Numbered from the stretch's first letter, positions 25,623-35,220 are shown. The stretch is 64,000 nt of DNA from Planococcus kocurii (GCF_001465835.2 NZ_CP013661.2:434001-498000); one strand, 5' to 3'. Translations and numbers: made by a program. The notes: generated by a model from the sequence alone, not told the origin.

Positions 25623-26201
25623 CTAAAATGCTTGGGTGTCATGCAACCCAGACCCCTCTATATGCTTTTTCTTCATCAATCTATTTTTTCTAAAAGACTC
25701 TTCATGAACAACTGTCGTGTCAGCAATGTAGTCGTGGACGCCTTGTTTTAACGGTGTAAAGCCAACAATCCAGTAGAGCGGCAAAATGGTCACGGAAAGA
25801 AAGCGACCAATCCACTCGCGGAACAGGAGCGTCATCCAAGAGATGCTATCGGACTTCAAAGACACTACACGGATCCCCATAACCATCTTTCCGACAGTTT
25901 GACAAAAGAATTTTGTCATTAACACAAAATAGCCGTAAAAGAGGATGGCCGATACAATTGCATACGGCGCATACCAAGGAATACTGGTTGTTTCTATTCC
26001 TGTCAAAGCAAATATAGGTTTGACTAGAATAGCAGTAAGACCCGCAATAACCAGTAAATCGATTAAATAAGCCCAAAATCGCACCCAAAATCCAGCCGGT
26101 TTCCGTTCGTAAAAAAGAACTTCTTCAAATCCTCCGCTTTCAGGACGCTGTTTCGTGACGGGCACTTCCACTGTGGTTTCATTCGTTTCGTGGTCTGTCA
26201 T
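25623..26201 (-). CDS. yteJ: RDD-family membrane protein (YteJ)
   Basis: A 192-residue membrane protein of the RDD family. After a polar N-terminus (about 1-33) come three hydrophobic segments (about 37-60, 72-98, 140-157). The first is preceded by the family Arg and Asp residues (GFWVRFWAYLIDLLVIAG), and GKMVMGIRVVS follows the second. The function is unknown. It lies 12 bp after sppA, the sppA-yteJ pair seen in B. subtilis, where YteJ acts with SppA in envelope stress and lantibiotic resistance. AAGGAGGG sets the start. Confidence 0.88.
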   Translation of the reverse strand: MTDHETNETTVEVPVTKQRPESGGFEEVLFYERKPAGFWVRFWAYLIDLLVIAGLTAILVKPIFALTGIETTSIPWYAPYAIVSAILFYGYFVLMTKFFCQTVGKMVMGIRVVSLKSDSISWMTLLFREWIGRFLSVTILPLYWIVGFTPLKQGVHDYIADTTVVHEESFRKNRLMKKKHIEGSGLHDTQAF

Positions 26202-26213
26202 TGTGGTCCCTCC

Positions 26214-27227
26214 TTATTTTTCACCGTATAAATACATCATACGTGGAGAACTGTATTCAGTTAGCATTTTTGTAATCATTTGTGTTTCGAGATCGTTACC
26301 GAAAAACGAATTCATTTTCATGGATAAAAGCGAACCCCAGCCTTGCGAAGCTCCGTATTGGAATACTTGTGCATTACCTAAATCGAAATCAGTTTTTACT
26401 TGTGCGATTACGTCTTCCTCGAATCCGAAATCATCCGCTAAATTCGCCTCTACTGCTTGACGTCCATTCATGATACGTCCGTCTGCCACAGCTTTTACTT
26501 CTTTTTCTGTCATGTCACGACCTTCTTCAATTACATCGACAAACGACTCGTATGAATCATCTAGCATTTCTTGAAGAATTACGCGTTCCTCTTCTGTCAT
26601 GTCACGAGTTGGGCTCATAATATCTTTATATGGACCCGACTTGATCGTCACAAAATCCACACCCAGTTTGTCTGCTAGTTCACCATAATTGACACTTTGC
26701 ATAATGACACCGATAGAGCCAGTTACGGTTTCCTTGTTAACAAAAATCTTTTCTGCTGGTGCTGCAATATAATAGCCACCTGATGCAGCTACTGCTCCCA
26801 TTGATACGTAAAATGGTTTTTTTGTTTCTTCTTGAATTTCAATAATCTTATCGTAAATTTCCGCCGACTCCACAACGCCACCACCCGGTGAATTTACGGT
26901 AAGTACAACGGCTTTAACCGTAGGATCTTCTTTAACATTTTCTAATTGTTCCATAAAGAAAGAGTGGTTATAACCAGTCGTTCCAAACAGTGAAGCTGCA
27001 TCTCCCGTGTCTTGAATCACACCATCTACATTTAAAACAGCTACACGGTTATCAAAATCTCCATCTTCTACCACAACTTCCGAAAAACTTGATTGCGTAT
27101 TCGCTACGAGTTCGTCAACACCTTCAGTAAAACCACCTTGAAGAAAAGCAAATGCCGAGTTGATAACCAATGAAATTCCGAGTACAGCTGCCGCTACAAC
27201 TAGAGCAATCCATCTTTTTGTATTCAT
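26214..27227 (-). CDS. sppA: Signal peptide peptidase SppA
   Basis: Membrane-anchored serine protease that degrades remnant signal peptides. The 337-residue protein (B. subtilis: 335) has one N-terminal membrane anchor (about residues 6-28) and the S49 core. The catalytic Ser is S149 in VAASGGYYIA and the general base is K201 in GPYKDIMSP, 52 residues apart exactly as Ser147/Lys199 in B. subtilis SppA. AAGGAGGG lies about 9 nt before the ATG. Followed by yteJ in one operon. Confidence 0.95.
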   Translation of the reverse strand: MNTKRWIALVVAAAVLGISLVINSAFAFLQGGFTEGVDELVANTQSSFSEVVVEDGDFDNRVAVLNVDGVIQDTGDAASLFGTTGYNHSFFMEQLENVKEDPTVKAVVLTVNSPGGGVVESAEIYDKIIEIQEETKKPFYVSMGAVAASGGYYIAAPAEKIFVNKETVTGSIGVIMQSVNYGELADKLGVDFVTIKSGPYKDIMSPTRDMTEEERVILQEMLDDSYESFVDVIEEGRDMTEKEVKAVADGRIMNGRQAVEANLADDFGFEEDVIAQVKTDFDLGNAQVFQYGASQGWGSLLSMKMNSFFGNDLETQMITKMLTEYSSPRMMYLYGEK

Positions 27228-27300
27228 TTATACCATTCCCTCCTTAGTTCTACTCTTACTATACGTGAAACACGCACAAATGTTTCAACAAAAAGAAACA

Positions 27301-28218
27301 CTAAACCGAAATTTTCCTGCTTGCCTTTCGAATTCCCCGTGCCTCCAAAATTTTTGAAGAAGTAAACAAAATTAAAGCGCTCCAAATCAACGAGAAAGAA
27401 ATAATATCGACTGTTGTAAAAGCTTCACCGTAAATGAAAACCCCAATTAGCAACATTAGCGACGGAGCAATGTATTGCAAAAACCCAATCATGTACATCG
27501 GAATCAATGGAGCACCGATTGCAAACAATAATAATGGGAAAGCAGTAACCAATCCACTAGCGACTAACAACACATCTGTTGTTAGTCCTGTCTCTAAAAA
27601 AGAAACGCGATCGATTGACATCAAATAGATATAATAGGCAATTGCAATCGGAAAAACAAAAAGTGTTTCAATTGCCAGTCCGCGCAAAGCATCTAATTGA
27701 ATGGTTTTTTTGATCAAACCGTAAAAAGCAAAACTGAAAGCCATACCGAGCGCAAGCCACGGCAAAGAACCAAAAGTGAAAGTTAAAATCAAAACACCAG
27801 TTGCCGCTAAAAGAAAAGCAATTTTTACCGCTGGAGACAATTTCTCCTTCAAAAAAAGAGCTCCCAACAGCATAGAAATTAACGGATTTATGTAATAACC
27901 GAGACTTGTTTCAACAATCCGGTCATGCGAAACCGCATAGACATAAAAAAACCAATTAGCAGAGATGAGGAACGACGCCAACATCAATAAGAAAAATTTC
28001 TTTTTTGATATCCACAGCTTTTTTAGATCAAGCCACAATTGGCGACCTCCTTTAGTTAAAAGAATAAAACCAAAAGTTAATACGAAAGACCATATAATTC
28101 TTCCTGCTAGGATTTCGTCCGCTGGAACGTGACTAATTTGTTTCCAGAAAATCGGCATAAATCCCCATAATGTATAAGTCAAAATAATGACCAAAACGCC
28201 TTTTTTTGAATCTGTCAT
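27301..28218 (-). CDS. rarD: EamA-family transporter RarD
   Basis: A 305-residue integral membrane protein with ten predicted hydrophobic segments arranged as two EamA halves. The N-terminal YTLWGFMPIFWKQISHVPADEIL with RIIWS is the RarD hallmark. It belongs to the drug/metabolite transporter superfamily. E. coli RarD was linked to chloramphenicol sensitivity but its substrate is unknown. GGTGAG precedes the start. It lies between sppA and mbcS and seems to be transcribed alone. Confidence 0.9.
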   Translation of the reverse strand: MTDSKKGVLVIILTYTLWGFMPIFWKQISHVPADEILAGRIIWSFVLTFGFILLTKGGRQLWLDLKKLWISKKKFFLLMLASFLISANWFFYVYAVSHDRIVETSLGYYINPLISMLLGALFLKEKLSPAVKIAFLLAATGVLILTFTFGSLPWLALGMAFSFAFYGLIKKTIQLDALRGLAIETLFVFPIAIAYYIYLMSIDRVSFLETGLTTDVLLVASGLVTAFPLLLFAIGAPLIPMYMIGFLQYIAPSLMLLIGVFIYGEAFTTVDIISFSLIWSALILFTSSKILEARGIRKASRKISV

Positions 28219-28355
28219 TCTACATCGCTCACCATTCTTTATTAAATTTTATATTCCGAAATAATAGTCTCATTATAGGCTTGATGGGAGCAGAAAGTAA
28301 ATAATCATACGTCAATTATAGAAACATCCGTTACCCATTCTTGCTCAAGTTCAAA

Positions 28356-28399
28356 TCAAAAAACGGCAACTCTTTTTTAATAAGAGAAGTGCCGTTTTT
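28356..28399 (-). terminator. Rho-independent terminator after mbcS
   Basis: AAAACGGCA..CTCTT / AAGAG..TGCCGTTTT stem with a T-run, just after the mbcS stop codon. Confidence 0.85.
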
Positions 28400-28409
28400 G
28401 GGGTTGCAT

Positions 28410-29984
28410 TTATTTTTTCGCGTGTTCTTGCTGGCGTAATTCCACACGTCGAATTTTACCAGATGCCGTTTTTGGCAACTCTGCTAAAAAGTCGATTGCC
28501 CGAGGGTATTTATAAGGTGCGGTTAATTCTTTTACGTGATTTTGTAATTCTTTTACCAAACTATCTGAAGCCGTATGACCTTCTACTAGTACGACAAAAG
28601 CTTTGACAATCGTGCCGCGTATTTCGTCGGGTGCACCAATAACTGCACATTCTTGAACAGTCGGATGTTTAACCAGTGCATCTTCTACTTCAAAAGGTCC
28701 GATTGTATAGCCGGAAGAAATAATGATATCGTCTCCTCGACCTTCAAACCAAAAATAACCATCTTCATCTTTTGATGCTTTATCACCCGTTACATAATAA
28801 TCTCCGCGGAATTGCATCTTGGTTCGTTCGGGATCTTTAAAATATTCCTTAAACAAAGCAGGTGTCTCAACATGAACAGCAATATCCCCCACTTCACCAA
28901 CTGGACACGGGTTACCGAACTCATCAATGATTTCGACATGGTTGCCAGGCGTCGGTTTGCCCATAGAACCAATGCGAGACTCCATGCCTTTCATAACTCC
29001 GACCAGCAACGTATTTTCCGTCTGGCCATAACCATCGCGGACTTCTATGTCAAAATGATTTTTAAAAACATTGATGACTTCTGCGTTAAGTGGTTCCCCC
29101 GCAGACACTGCGCTGTGCAAAGCGGACAAATGATAGTTGGCTAAATCTTTTTGTTTTGCCATCAACCGGTATTCTGTCGGCGTACAGCACAACACATTGA
29201 CTTTGCGTGTTTCCATGAGTTCTAAATAAATAGTCGGATCAAATTTACCATTGTAAACAAAACCGGTAGCTCCGCTACCTAGTGTCGCTAAGAACGGACT
29301 CCAAACCCATTTTTGCCAACCTGGACTTGCGGTTGCCCAAACAACATCCCCTTCTTTTGCACCGAGCCAGTGCTCCGCTGACGTTCGAAGATGTGCATAT
29401 GCCCAGCCATGGCTATGTACGGCTCCTTTGGGATTGCCGGTAGTTCCTGAAGTATAAGATAAGAACGCCATATCGTCTTTTTTAGTAGGCGCTGCTATGT
29501 ATTCAGGAGAAGCGGCAGCCATTTCATCAACTAAAGAAATCCATGAACTTCCTGATTTTCCAATGACAAACTTCACGACATTGTCCATTTCCTTCACACC
29601 TTCGAATTGATCCATGAACGGCTCATAGGCGATTACCGCTTTTGCATCACTGTGATTTAAGCGGTACGCAATATCTTTTGCCCGAAGCATTTCAGAGCTG
29701 GGAATGACCGCTAAGCCCGCCTTTAGTGCTCCGATATACGCAACATATGCTTCGATCAAACGTGGCACCATTACGAGCACGACGTCACCTTTAACAAGAC
29801 CTGCTGTTTCAAAACTATTCGCTGCACGATTTGCACGCTCTATTAATTCATCATATGTAAGTTGGTGTTTTTCCCCTTGATCGTTTTCCCATAGAATCGC
29901 AAGTTTGCCGTCACCTGTTGCGTATCGCTCAATTTCCTCCACCAAATTATACGAATCCGGCGCTAGTAATTCTTCTCTTTTCAT
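28410..29984 (-). CDS. mbcS: Acyl-CoA synthetase, MbcS-like
   Basis: ANL-superfamily AMP-forming acyl-CoA ligase, 524 residues. Motifs: P-loop SYTSGTTGNPKG, RDGYGQTENTLLVG, YVTGDKASKDEDGYFWFEGR, and the C-terminal catalytic Lys in PKTASGKIRRVELR. Similarity and position between sppA and thiI match B. subtilis YtcI (MbcS), which activates medium-chain and branched-chain acids used for branched fatty-acid synthesis. Specificity in this organism is inferred. GGAGG lies upstream of MKREEL. The AT-rich leader has a TATAAT-like -10 near 30037. An inverted repeat 134-162 bp upstream may be regulatory. Confidence 0.88.
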   Translation of the reverse strand: MKREELLAPDSYNLVEEIERYATGDGKLAILWENDQGEKHQLTYDELIERANRAANSFETAGLVKGDVVLVMVPRLIEAYVAYIGALKAGLAVIPSSEMLRAKDIAYRLNHSDAKAVIAYEPFMDQFEGVKEMDNVVKFVIGKSGSSWISLVDEMAAASPEYIAAPTKKDDMAFLSYTSGTTGNPKGAVHSHGWAYAHLRTSAEHWLGAKEGDVVWATASPGWQKWVWSPFLATLGSGATGFVYNGKFDPTIYLELMETRKVNVLCCTPTEYRLMAKQKDLANYHLSALHSAVSAGEPLNAEVINVFKNHFDIEVRDGYGQTENTLLVGVMKGMESRIGSMGKPTPGNHVEIIDEFGNPCPVGEVGDIAVHVETPALFKEYFKDPERTKMQFRGDYYVTGDKASKDEDGYFWFEGRGDDIIISSGYTIGPFEVEDALVKHPTVQECAVIGAPDEIRGTIVKAFVVLVEGHTASDSLVKELQNHVKELTAPYKYPRAIDFLAELPKTASGKIRRVELRQQEHAKK

Positions 29985-30117
29985 GCTGTTTCCCTCCTCT
30001 GACTAGAGCTAATTGTTATATCCATATCATTATACATTAAATTTTTAATTATTCATATAATTTCATCTAGTTAAACTTTTAAAAAGAACTCATATTTTCT
30101 GTTGCTGATTGTGTGCG

Positions 30118-30146
30118 TTTAGTTCAGATCTAACTCGCGAACTAAA
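30118..30146. repeat. Inverted repeat upstream of mbcS
   Basis: TTTAGTTC and GAACTAAA are perfect 8-bp arms separated by 13 bp. They lie in the 207-bp gap between the thiI terminator and mbcS. This could be an operator or an RNA hairpin. I recognise no known consensus. Confidence 0.4.
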
Positions 30147-30158
30147 GTTATGCGTCAC

Positions 30159-30187
30159 AAAAAAAGCTGCCTGTAAAAGGCAGCTTA
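30159..30187 (-). terminator. Rho-independent terminator after thiI
   Basis: AAGCTGCCT / AGGCAGCTT stem with a T7 run on the minus strand, five bases after the thiI stop. Confidence 0.9.
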
Positions 30188-30191
30188 GCTA

Positions 30192-31394
30192 TTATAAAAG
30201 ATCTTCAAACTGATTCTCTTTAATGCGTGGAAACTTAATAACTTCTCTTTGAGATACTGCTTCACCGATCATTTCATCGAACGAAACAAAGTTCTCGTAG
30301 TACTCGACTTTTTCAAGTTTTGGCTTGATTTTGGGATTTGCTGGTGTAAAAATCGTGCAGCAATCTTCAAACGGACGGATAGAGATATCGTACGTGCCAA
30401 TTTTTTGAGCTGTATCGATAATCTCCAACTTATCCGTCGCAATTAGCGGCCGCAAAATGGGCGTGTTTGTGACCGCGTTAATCGCTTGTAAACTTTCTAA
30501 CGTTTGGCTTGCCACTTGTCCTAGACTTTCTCCTGTAATGATTGCTCGGCAATTTGTCTCAGCCATCACCAAATCAGCTACGCGCATCATCATGCGCCGC
30601 GTCGAAGTCATCGTGATGTTATCCGGCACTTGCTTGTGTACTTCTTGCTGAAGCTGTGTAAACGGTATGATGTGCAAATTGACGGATGAACCAAACTGCG
30701 ATAGCTTTTCAGCTAAATCAAATACCTTTTCCTTGGCACGTTCATTAGTAAACGGTGGACTAAAGAAGTGAATCAGTTCTAGTCTAACGCCACGTTTGAG
30801 CATATGATAGCCTGCAACCGGACTGTCTAAACCACCCGATAGCATGAGCAATGCTTTACCGCCCGCTCCTACTGGCAAACCACCTGCTCCTTGAATCACT
30901 TCCGCCATCATATAAACAGCTTCTTTTCGAACTTCTACTTTCAAATCAATTTCAGGGTCTTTCATTTGAACTTTTAAATCTGGAAAGACTCTTAATACAT
31001 GTGAGCTGAGTTCTTTCATGATTTCCGGTTTTTCGTGAGGAAATTCTTTGAATGGTCGTTTTACCGATATTTTAAAACTTTTATCGGTATCTTCAATTTT
31101 AGCGATAACTGCTTCTGCTGTTTTTTTCATTGTTTCCATGTCTAATTCACATGCTGTTACTGGACTAAACGATTGGATACCGAATACATGCGGCAAGCGC
31201 TCAATCACTTGTGCCAATTGTTGCTCACTGTCTGATGTAATAAACATCCGGTCACGCTCTGCTTTGATTTGGATTCCTTTCAAGTCTGAAAAAGTCTGTC
31301 TGACATTATCTCGCAGCCGTCCAATAAATGAACTGCGATTTTTGCCTTTGGTTGATAATTCGCCGTAACGTACGAGAACTTGATTGATTTTCAT
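30192..31394 (-). CDS. thiI: tRNA 4-thiouridine synthase / thiamine sulfurtransferase
   Basis: Installs s4U8 in tRNA using persulfide sulfur. The 400-residue Bacillus-type protein lacks the C-terminal rhodanese domain of E. coli ThiI. In order: ferredoxin-like and THUMP domains (about 1-165), PP-loop ATPase domain with LMLSGGLDSPVAGY, and the conserved Cys in FEDCCTIFTP near the C-terminus. It starts 6 bp after nifZ, its dedicated sulfur donor in B. subtilis, so the two form an operon. Well conserved and confidently assigned. Confidence 0.95.
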   Translation of the reverse strand: MKINQVLVRYGELSTKGKNRSSFIGRLRDNVRQTFSDLKGIQIKAERDRMFITSDSEQQLAQVIERLPHVFGIQSFSPVTACELDMETMKKTAEAVIAKIEDTDKSFKISVKRPFKEFPHEKPEIMKELSSHVLRVFPDLKVQMKDPEIDLKVEVRKEAVYMMAEVIQGAGGLPVGAGGKALLMLSGGLDSPVAGYHMLKRGVRLELIHFFSPPFTNERAKEKVFDLAEKLSQFGSSVNLHIIPFTQLQQEVHKQVPDNITMTSTRRMMMRVADLVMAETNCRAIITGESLGQVASQTLESLQAINAVTNTPILRPLIATDKLEIIDTAQKIGTYDISIRPFEDCCTIFTPANPKIKPKLEKVEYYENFVSFDEMIGEAVSQREVIKFPRIKENQFEDLL

Positions 31395-31400
31395 TTATCG

Positions 31401-32504
31401 TTAAACTCCTTTAATCATGCGGTATACCCGCTGAAATGCTGTTTTAAGTGCAATAATATCCTGCTCTGTTGTAAATTCTCCAAAACTGATGCGGATCACA
31501 CCATCTTTAAATTCACGCGGCAAACCGATTGCTTGAATTACTCGACTCGTATGACGCGTTTTCGATGAGCAGGCACTTGAAGTGGAAACAATGACCGATT
31601 CTTTTTGCAAACCCGATACCAAAATCTCACCTTTAATGCCTTTTACAGCTACCGCTAGAATGTGAGGAGCAGCTTGTTTTGGGCTAACTATTTTTACGCC
31701 GTTAAACCCTGAGAAAAATTGGCGTAAGTCTTGATTCCATTGTTTGTGTAGTGGATTTGGTTCTACTAACCTTAATGCTTTTGCTAAAGCGACTGCATTT
31801 GGTACAGAAACGGTACCACTGCGTATCCCCGATTCCTGCCCTCCTCCATATTGAATCGTTTCTAATTCAACTCCAGAATATGCTAGAAGCCCACTGCCTT
31901 TTAGTCCGTGAATTTTATGTGCCGATAGTGTGATCAAGTCGGGCAAAGCGGTTGGATCAAATATCAGTTTCCCGATACTTTGCACTGCATCCACATGAAA
32001 GAAAATACGTCTTTTTCTTAACAGACGAGCAATATCTGCAATTGGATGAATGGTGCCTATTTCATTATTGACATGCATTAATGAAACTAAAATTGTATCG
32101 TTCTGCAACGATTTTTTCAATTCATCAACATGAATACCTCCGGAAGAATCGACTGGTAAACGCGTGATGTTAAAGCCTTGTCGTTCTAGCGCAACAAGGC
32201 TATTTAAGACAGAAGGGTGCTCTGTTTCAGCAGTGATGATGTGCTTGCCTCTATGCTGATAACTCTGAGCTGTACCAATCAATGCTAAGTTGTTTGCTTC
32301 TGTACCACCAGAAGTAAAGACAACATTCTCCATATGCAACAGATTTTTTAATTGAGTTCGTGCGGTTTCTAGCAAATCTTCCGCTTGGTTTCCGAGCACA
32401 TGCAATGAAGACGGATTTGCATAAAATAGCTCATTTACTTTCATATACGCATCGAGCACTTCTTTTTTTGGTTTTGTGGTTGCGCTATTATCCAAGTAAA
32501 TCAT
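31401..32504 (-). CDS. nifZ: Cysteine desulfurase NifZ, ThiI partner
   Basis: PLP enzyme that removes sulfur from cysteine. The 367-residue protein has the substrate region MIYLDNSATTKP, the PLP Lys in LSAHKIHGLKGSG, and the mobile catalytic Cys loop STSSACSSKTRH. It lies 6 bp before thiI. In B. subtilis this NifZ-ThiI pair provides s4U independently of general IscS/SufS, so that is its likely role. GGAGGTG precedes the ATG. A terminator-like hairpin lies 13 bp further upstream, so expression may depend on read-through from ezrA or on a promoter within ezrA. Confidence 0.92.
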   Translation of the reverse strand: MIYLDNSATTKPKKEVLDAYMKVNELFYANPSSLHVLGNQAEDLLETARTQLKNLLHMENVVFTSGGTEANNLALIGTAQSYQHRGKHIITAETEHPSVLNSLVALERQGFNITRLPVDSSGGIHVDELKKSLQNDTILVSLMHVNNEIGTIHPIADIARLLRKRRIFFHVDAVQSIGKLIFDPTALPDLITLSAHKIHGLKGSGLLAYSGVELETIQYGGGQESGIRSGTVSVPNAVALAKALRLVEPNPLHKQWNQDLRQFFSGFNGVKIVSPKQAAPHILAVAVKGIKGEILVSGLQKESVIVSTSSACSSKTRHTSRVIQAIGLPREFKDGVIRISFGEFTTEQDIIALKTAFQRVYRMIKGV

Positions 32505-32516
32505 CTGTTCACCTCC

Positions 32517-32553
32517 GAAAAGAAAACCACCAGCAGATTAGCTGGTGGCTTTA
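32517..32553 (-). terminator. Rho-independent terminator after ezrA
   Basis: GCCACCAGC / GCTGGTGG stem followed by TTTTCTTTT on the minus strand, between ezrA and nifZ. Confidence 0.85.
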
Positions 32554-32563
32554 CATGTTGTTT

Positions 32564-34267
32564 TTAAATGCGCCATGCGTCTTCTTTAACCAGCACTTCA
32601 ATCCGTTTCATCGAACCTGGTTCAAAGTTTTCGACTGCAGTTGCCGCTTCTTCTAATGCTTTTGTATAACGAAGCTGTCTAAATGATTCTTCAGCTTCTT
32701 CAAGTTTGGCATCTAACTGAAGATTGGATTTGCGGTAACGGTTGCCATATTGAATGATGCGCTCAATCAAAAGTACATTTTCAACCATTTCAACTGCTTT
32801 AGTATGACCGTCTTCAATACTTTTTTCAGCTTGTTCTAAATAATTATCCACAAGCTTGATGTTTAATGGTACTTCACGCAAAGTCTGGATTGTCACGAAA
32901 AGGTGTTCTTCGGCTTCTTCTAGACGCACATCCATGTCTTCTGGAATACCCGGTATATTGGCTTTATGCAAAATACGATCGGTTTCTTGCAATTTACGTT
33001 TCAACTGTTCTACTTTCGCGCGCGCATTGTTTTCTTCGATGCGCAAGCTCTTAAGTGCCGTCATAAAATCAATTTGTGTCGAGTCAACAATTGATAAATC
33101 CTCACGAATATGAACCAATTCTTCTTGAAGACTTGAATATGCCGATTGATCTTCTTCGAGACGTGATGCCAGCAAACTATAGCGTTTTGCTAATTGCTCC
33201 ATTTTATCCATACATGACTTTGGAATAGCCGCTTCGCTTTCGCTAATTTTATAGCTATGCTGAACGTATCTACACTCTTCATCCATTTCTTTTGTATCTC
33301 GTGCCACAACTTCTAAATGACGCTCTGTATCGATGCGGAATTCGTCTACATATTGTTTCGCTTCCACTTCTTTTTCCAAAAGTTCATAAAATGAATCAAT
33401 GCGATCTTTTATTTTTTCGACTGCAATTTTCGTTTGTGGAATTTCCAGAAGCGTTATATTTTCTTTTAATACTTCTAGTTCTTCTTCTATTTCGTCCAGT
33501 TGAAGAGTCAATTCTAAATGTCCTAAGTAATAAGACTGCTCTTCCATTTCTTCTTTGCCTTGACGCAATTCAGCAACGTAAGAAGGAATTTTAGTTTGGA
33601 CATCCGACAATAACGGTGGAATGTCATCAACTAGTAAAAACGCCTCTTCGCCTTCTGACGATAAACTAATGACGGTTTCACGTGCTTTCAGGTAATTCCC
33701 TTCATTGGTCAGTTGTTCATATTCATCAAATAACGGAATAAAAGACTCAAGTTTTTTCTCTAACGGTACAGCAGCCATCCCGTAAGAATGCTGATGAGCC
33801 AATAAGTTTTTACGTGCACGACGGTATTTTTCTTGAAGAAGATCAATTTCACTGCGATTTTTTTCCTCGCTACCAATCAACTCTTTTAGTTCTACCAAAA
33901 TGCCGTTCATCTGCTGATCCACAAGATCAATTTTAACTTCTGTATCTTGTTCTAGCTTTGTCGCTTTGTTGAATCTGAAACGATTAATTGCTTCTTCTGC
34001 ATCATATAAAGCAGCATCAATTTTAGGAATATGCACATCCATAATTTCAGTCCACACGTTGCGCCAGCGTTCGAACATTTCTTCTGTCTGGCCATTCATG
34101 TTCAACTGTTTCACTTTAGTCAATTCTTCAAGTATCGGTTTATTTTGTATTTGCAGTTTTAACTGTTCCAAGCGCTCAATTTCAGCTAAATGTTTTTTAC
34201 GAAACATAAAACCAATGATTGTTACCGCTAATAGAATGATGACCGCAATGATGATATACTCCATCAT
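32564..34267 (-). CDS. ezrA: Septation ring formation regulator EzrA
   Basis: Negative regulator of FtsZ ring formation and linker of the divisome to the membrane. The 567-residue product matches B. subtilis EzrA (562): one N-terminal transmembrane helix (about residues 3-21) followed by long alpha-helical, spectrin-like coiled-coil repeats to the C-terminus. Two adjacent Met codons start the frame and the Shine-Dalgarno is weak, so the start could be 34267 or 34264. It is divergent from hisJ and lies in the nifZ-ezrA-hisJ order seen in B. subtilis. Confidence 0.93.
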   Translation of the reverse strand: MMEYIIIAVIILLAVTIIGFMFRKKHLAEIERLEQLKLQIQNKPILEELTKVKQLNMNGQTEEMFERWRNVWTEIMDVHIPKIDAALYDAEEAINRFRFNKATKLEQDTEVKIDLVDQQMNGILVELKELIGSEEKNRSEIDLLQEKYRRARKNLLAHQHSYGMAAVPLEKKLESFIPLFDEYEQLTNEGNYLKARETVISLSSEGEEAFLLVDDIPPLLSDVQTKIPSYVAELRQGKEEMEEQSYYLGHLELTLQLDEIEEELEVLKENITLLEIPQTKIAVEKIKDRIDSFYELLEKEVEAKQYVDEFRIDTERHLEVVARDTKEMDEECRYVQHSYKISESEAAIPKSCMDKMEQLAKRYSLLASRLEEDQSAYSSLQEELVHIREDLSIVDSTQIDFMTALKSLRIEENNARAKVEQLKRKLQETDRILHKANIPGIPEDMDVRLEEAEEHLFVTIQTLREVPLNIKLVDNYLEQAEKSIEDGHTKAVEMVENVLLIERIIQYGNRYRKSNLQLDAKLEEAEESFRQLRYTKALEEAATAVENFEPGSMKRIEVLVKEDAWRI

Positions 34268-34419
34268 AAGTCACATAGCCCCCTGTTCCAAATCACATTA
34301 CCAGTTATACGTAAATGTATTCATGATTCTTTTATTTTAACATGTATTCTACTCTTTTGTTTGCCAAATTAGAAGAAAAGCGATTATATTTTTTAATAGA
34401 CAGAAAAGAGGATGCCTTT

Positions 34420-35220
34420 ATGAAGCGAGACGGTCACATTCACACCCCCTTTTGTCCACACGGGACAAAAGACTCAACAAAATTATATATTGAAAAAGCA
34501 ATAAAGTCCGGATTTACGGATATCTCTTTTACTGAACACGCTCCACTTCCAGCTAACTTTTCAGATCCTACTCCTGATCAAGACAGCGGCATGAGCACAA
34601 CTCAGCTAACTGCCTATATAAATGAAATTACCTATCTTAAGCATGTTTATGAAAAAGATATTCGCATTCGATTAGGGTTGGAAGTTGATTACATTGAAGG
34701 CTTTGAAAAAGAAACAGCCCTTTTTTTGGATGAAATTGGTCCGGAATTAGATGATTCTATTTTATCGGTTCATTTCCTGCACGTAAATGACCACTATGTT
34801 TGCGCTGACTTTAGTAAAGAAGTATTTACAGAACTCGCAACGGCTTGCGGATCTGTAGAAGCTGCCTATCAGCTTTACTATGACACGCTTGAAAAATCGA
34901 TTTACGCAGATCTTGGCCAATTCAAACCCAGACGAATTGGTCATCCCACATTAATTCACAAATTCCAAAAAGCACATGGCGAGAACATCAATGATGACAA
35001 ACAAATCCGACACATTCTCGAGCTAATAAAGAACACCGGCTTAGAACTGGATGTAAACGGGGCGGGGTACTCGAAATCAGATTGTTTGGAAGCCTATCCT
35101 CCGCTCCCTTATATCGAATTCGCCCAATCACTTGGCGTTCCGTTAGTATTCGGCTCAGACGCCCATAGTGTCAATGGCTTGCATAAGCATTACGACAAAA
35201 TTTATACTTACTTAAGTTAA
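34420..35220 (+). CDS. hisJ: Histidinol-phosphatase, PHP family
   Basis: Dephosphorylates L-histidinol phosphate, the penultimate step of histidine synthesis. The 266-residue protein (B. subtilis HisJ: 268) shows PHP metal motifs: DGHIHTPFCPHG at the N-terminus, FTEHAPLP, GLEVDYIEG, SVHFL, GHPTLI and GSDAHS. The start MKRDGH has GAGG 8 nt upstream. Longer frames lack one and extend into the divergent ezrA leader. It is followed 48 bp later by msrC, probably in one transcript. Confidence 0.93.
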   Translation: MKRDGHIHTPFCPHGTKDSTKLYIEKAIKSGFTDISFTEHAPLPANFSDPTPDQDSGMSTTQLTAYINEITYLKHVYEKDIRIRLGLEVDYIEGFEKETALFLDEIGPELDDSILSVHFLHVNDHYVCADFSKEVFTELATACGSVEAAYQLYYDTLEKSIYADLGQFKPRRIGHPTLIHKFQKAHGENINDDKQIRHILELIKNTGLELDVNGAGYSKSDCLEAYPPLPYIEFAQSLGVPLVFGSDAHSVNGLHKHYDKIYTYLS

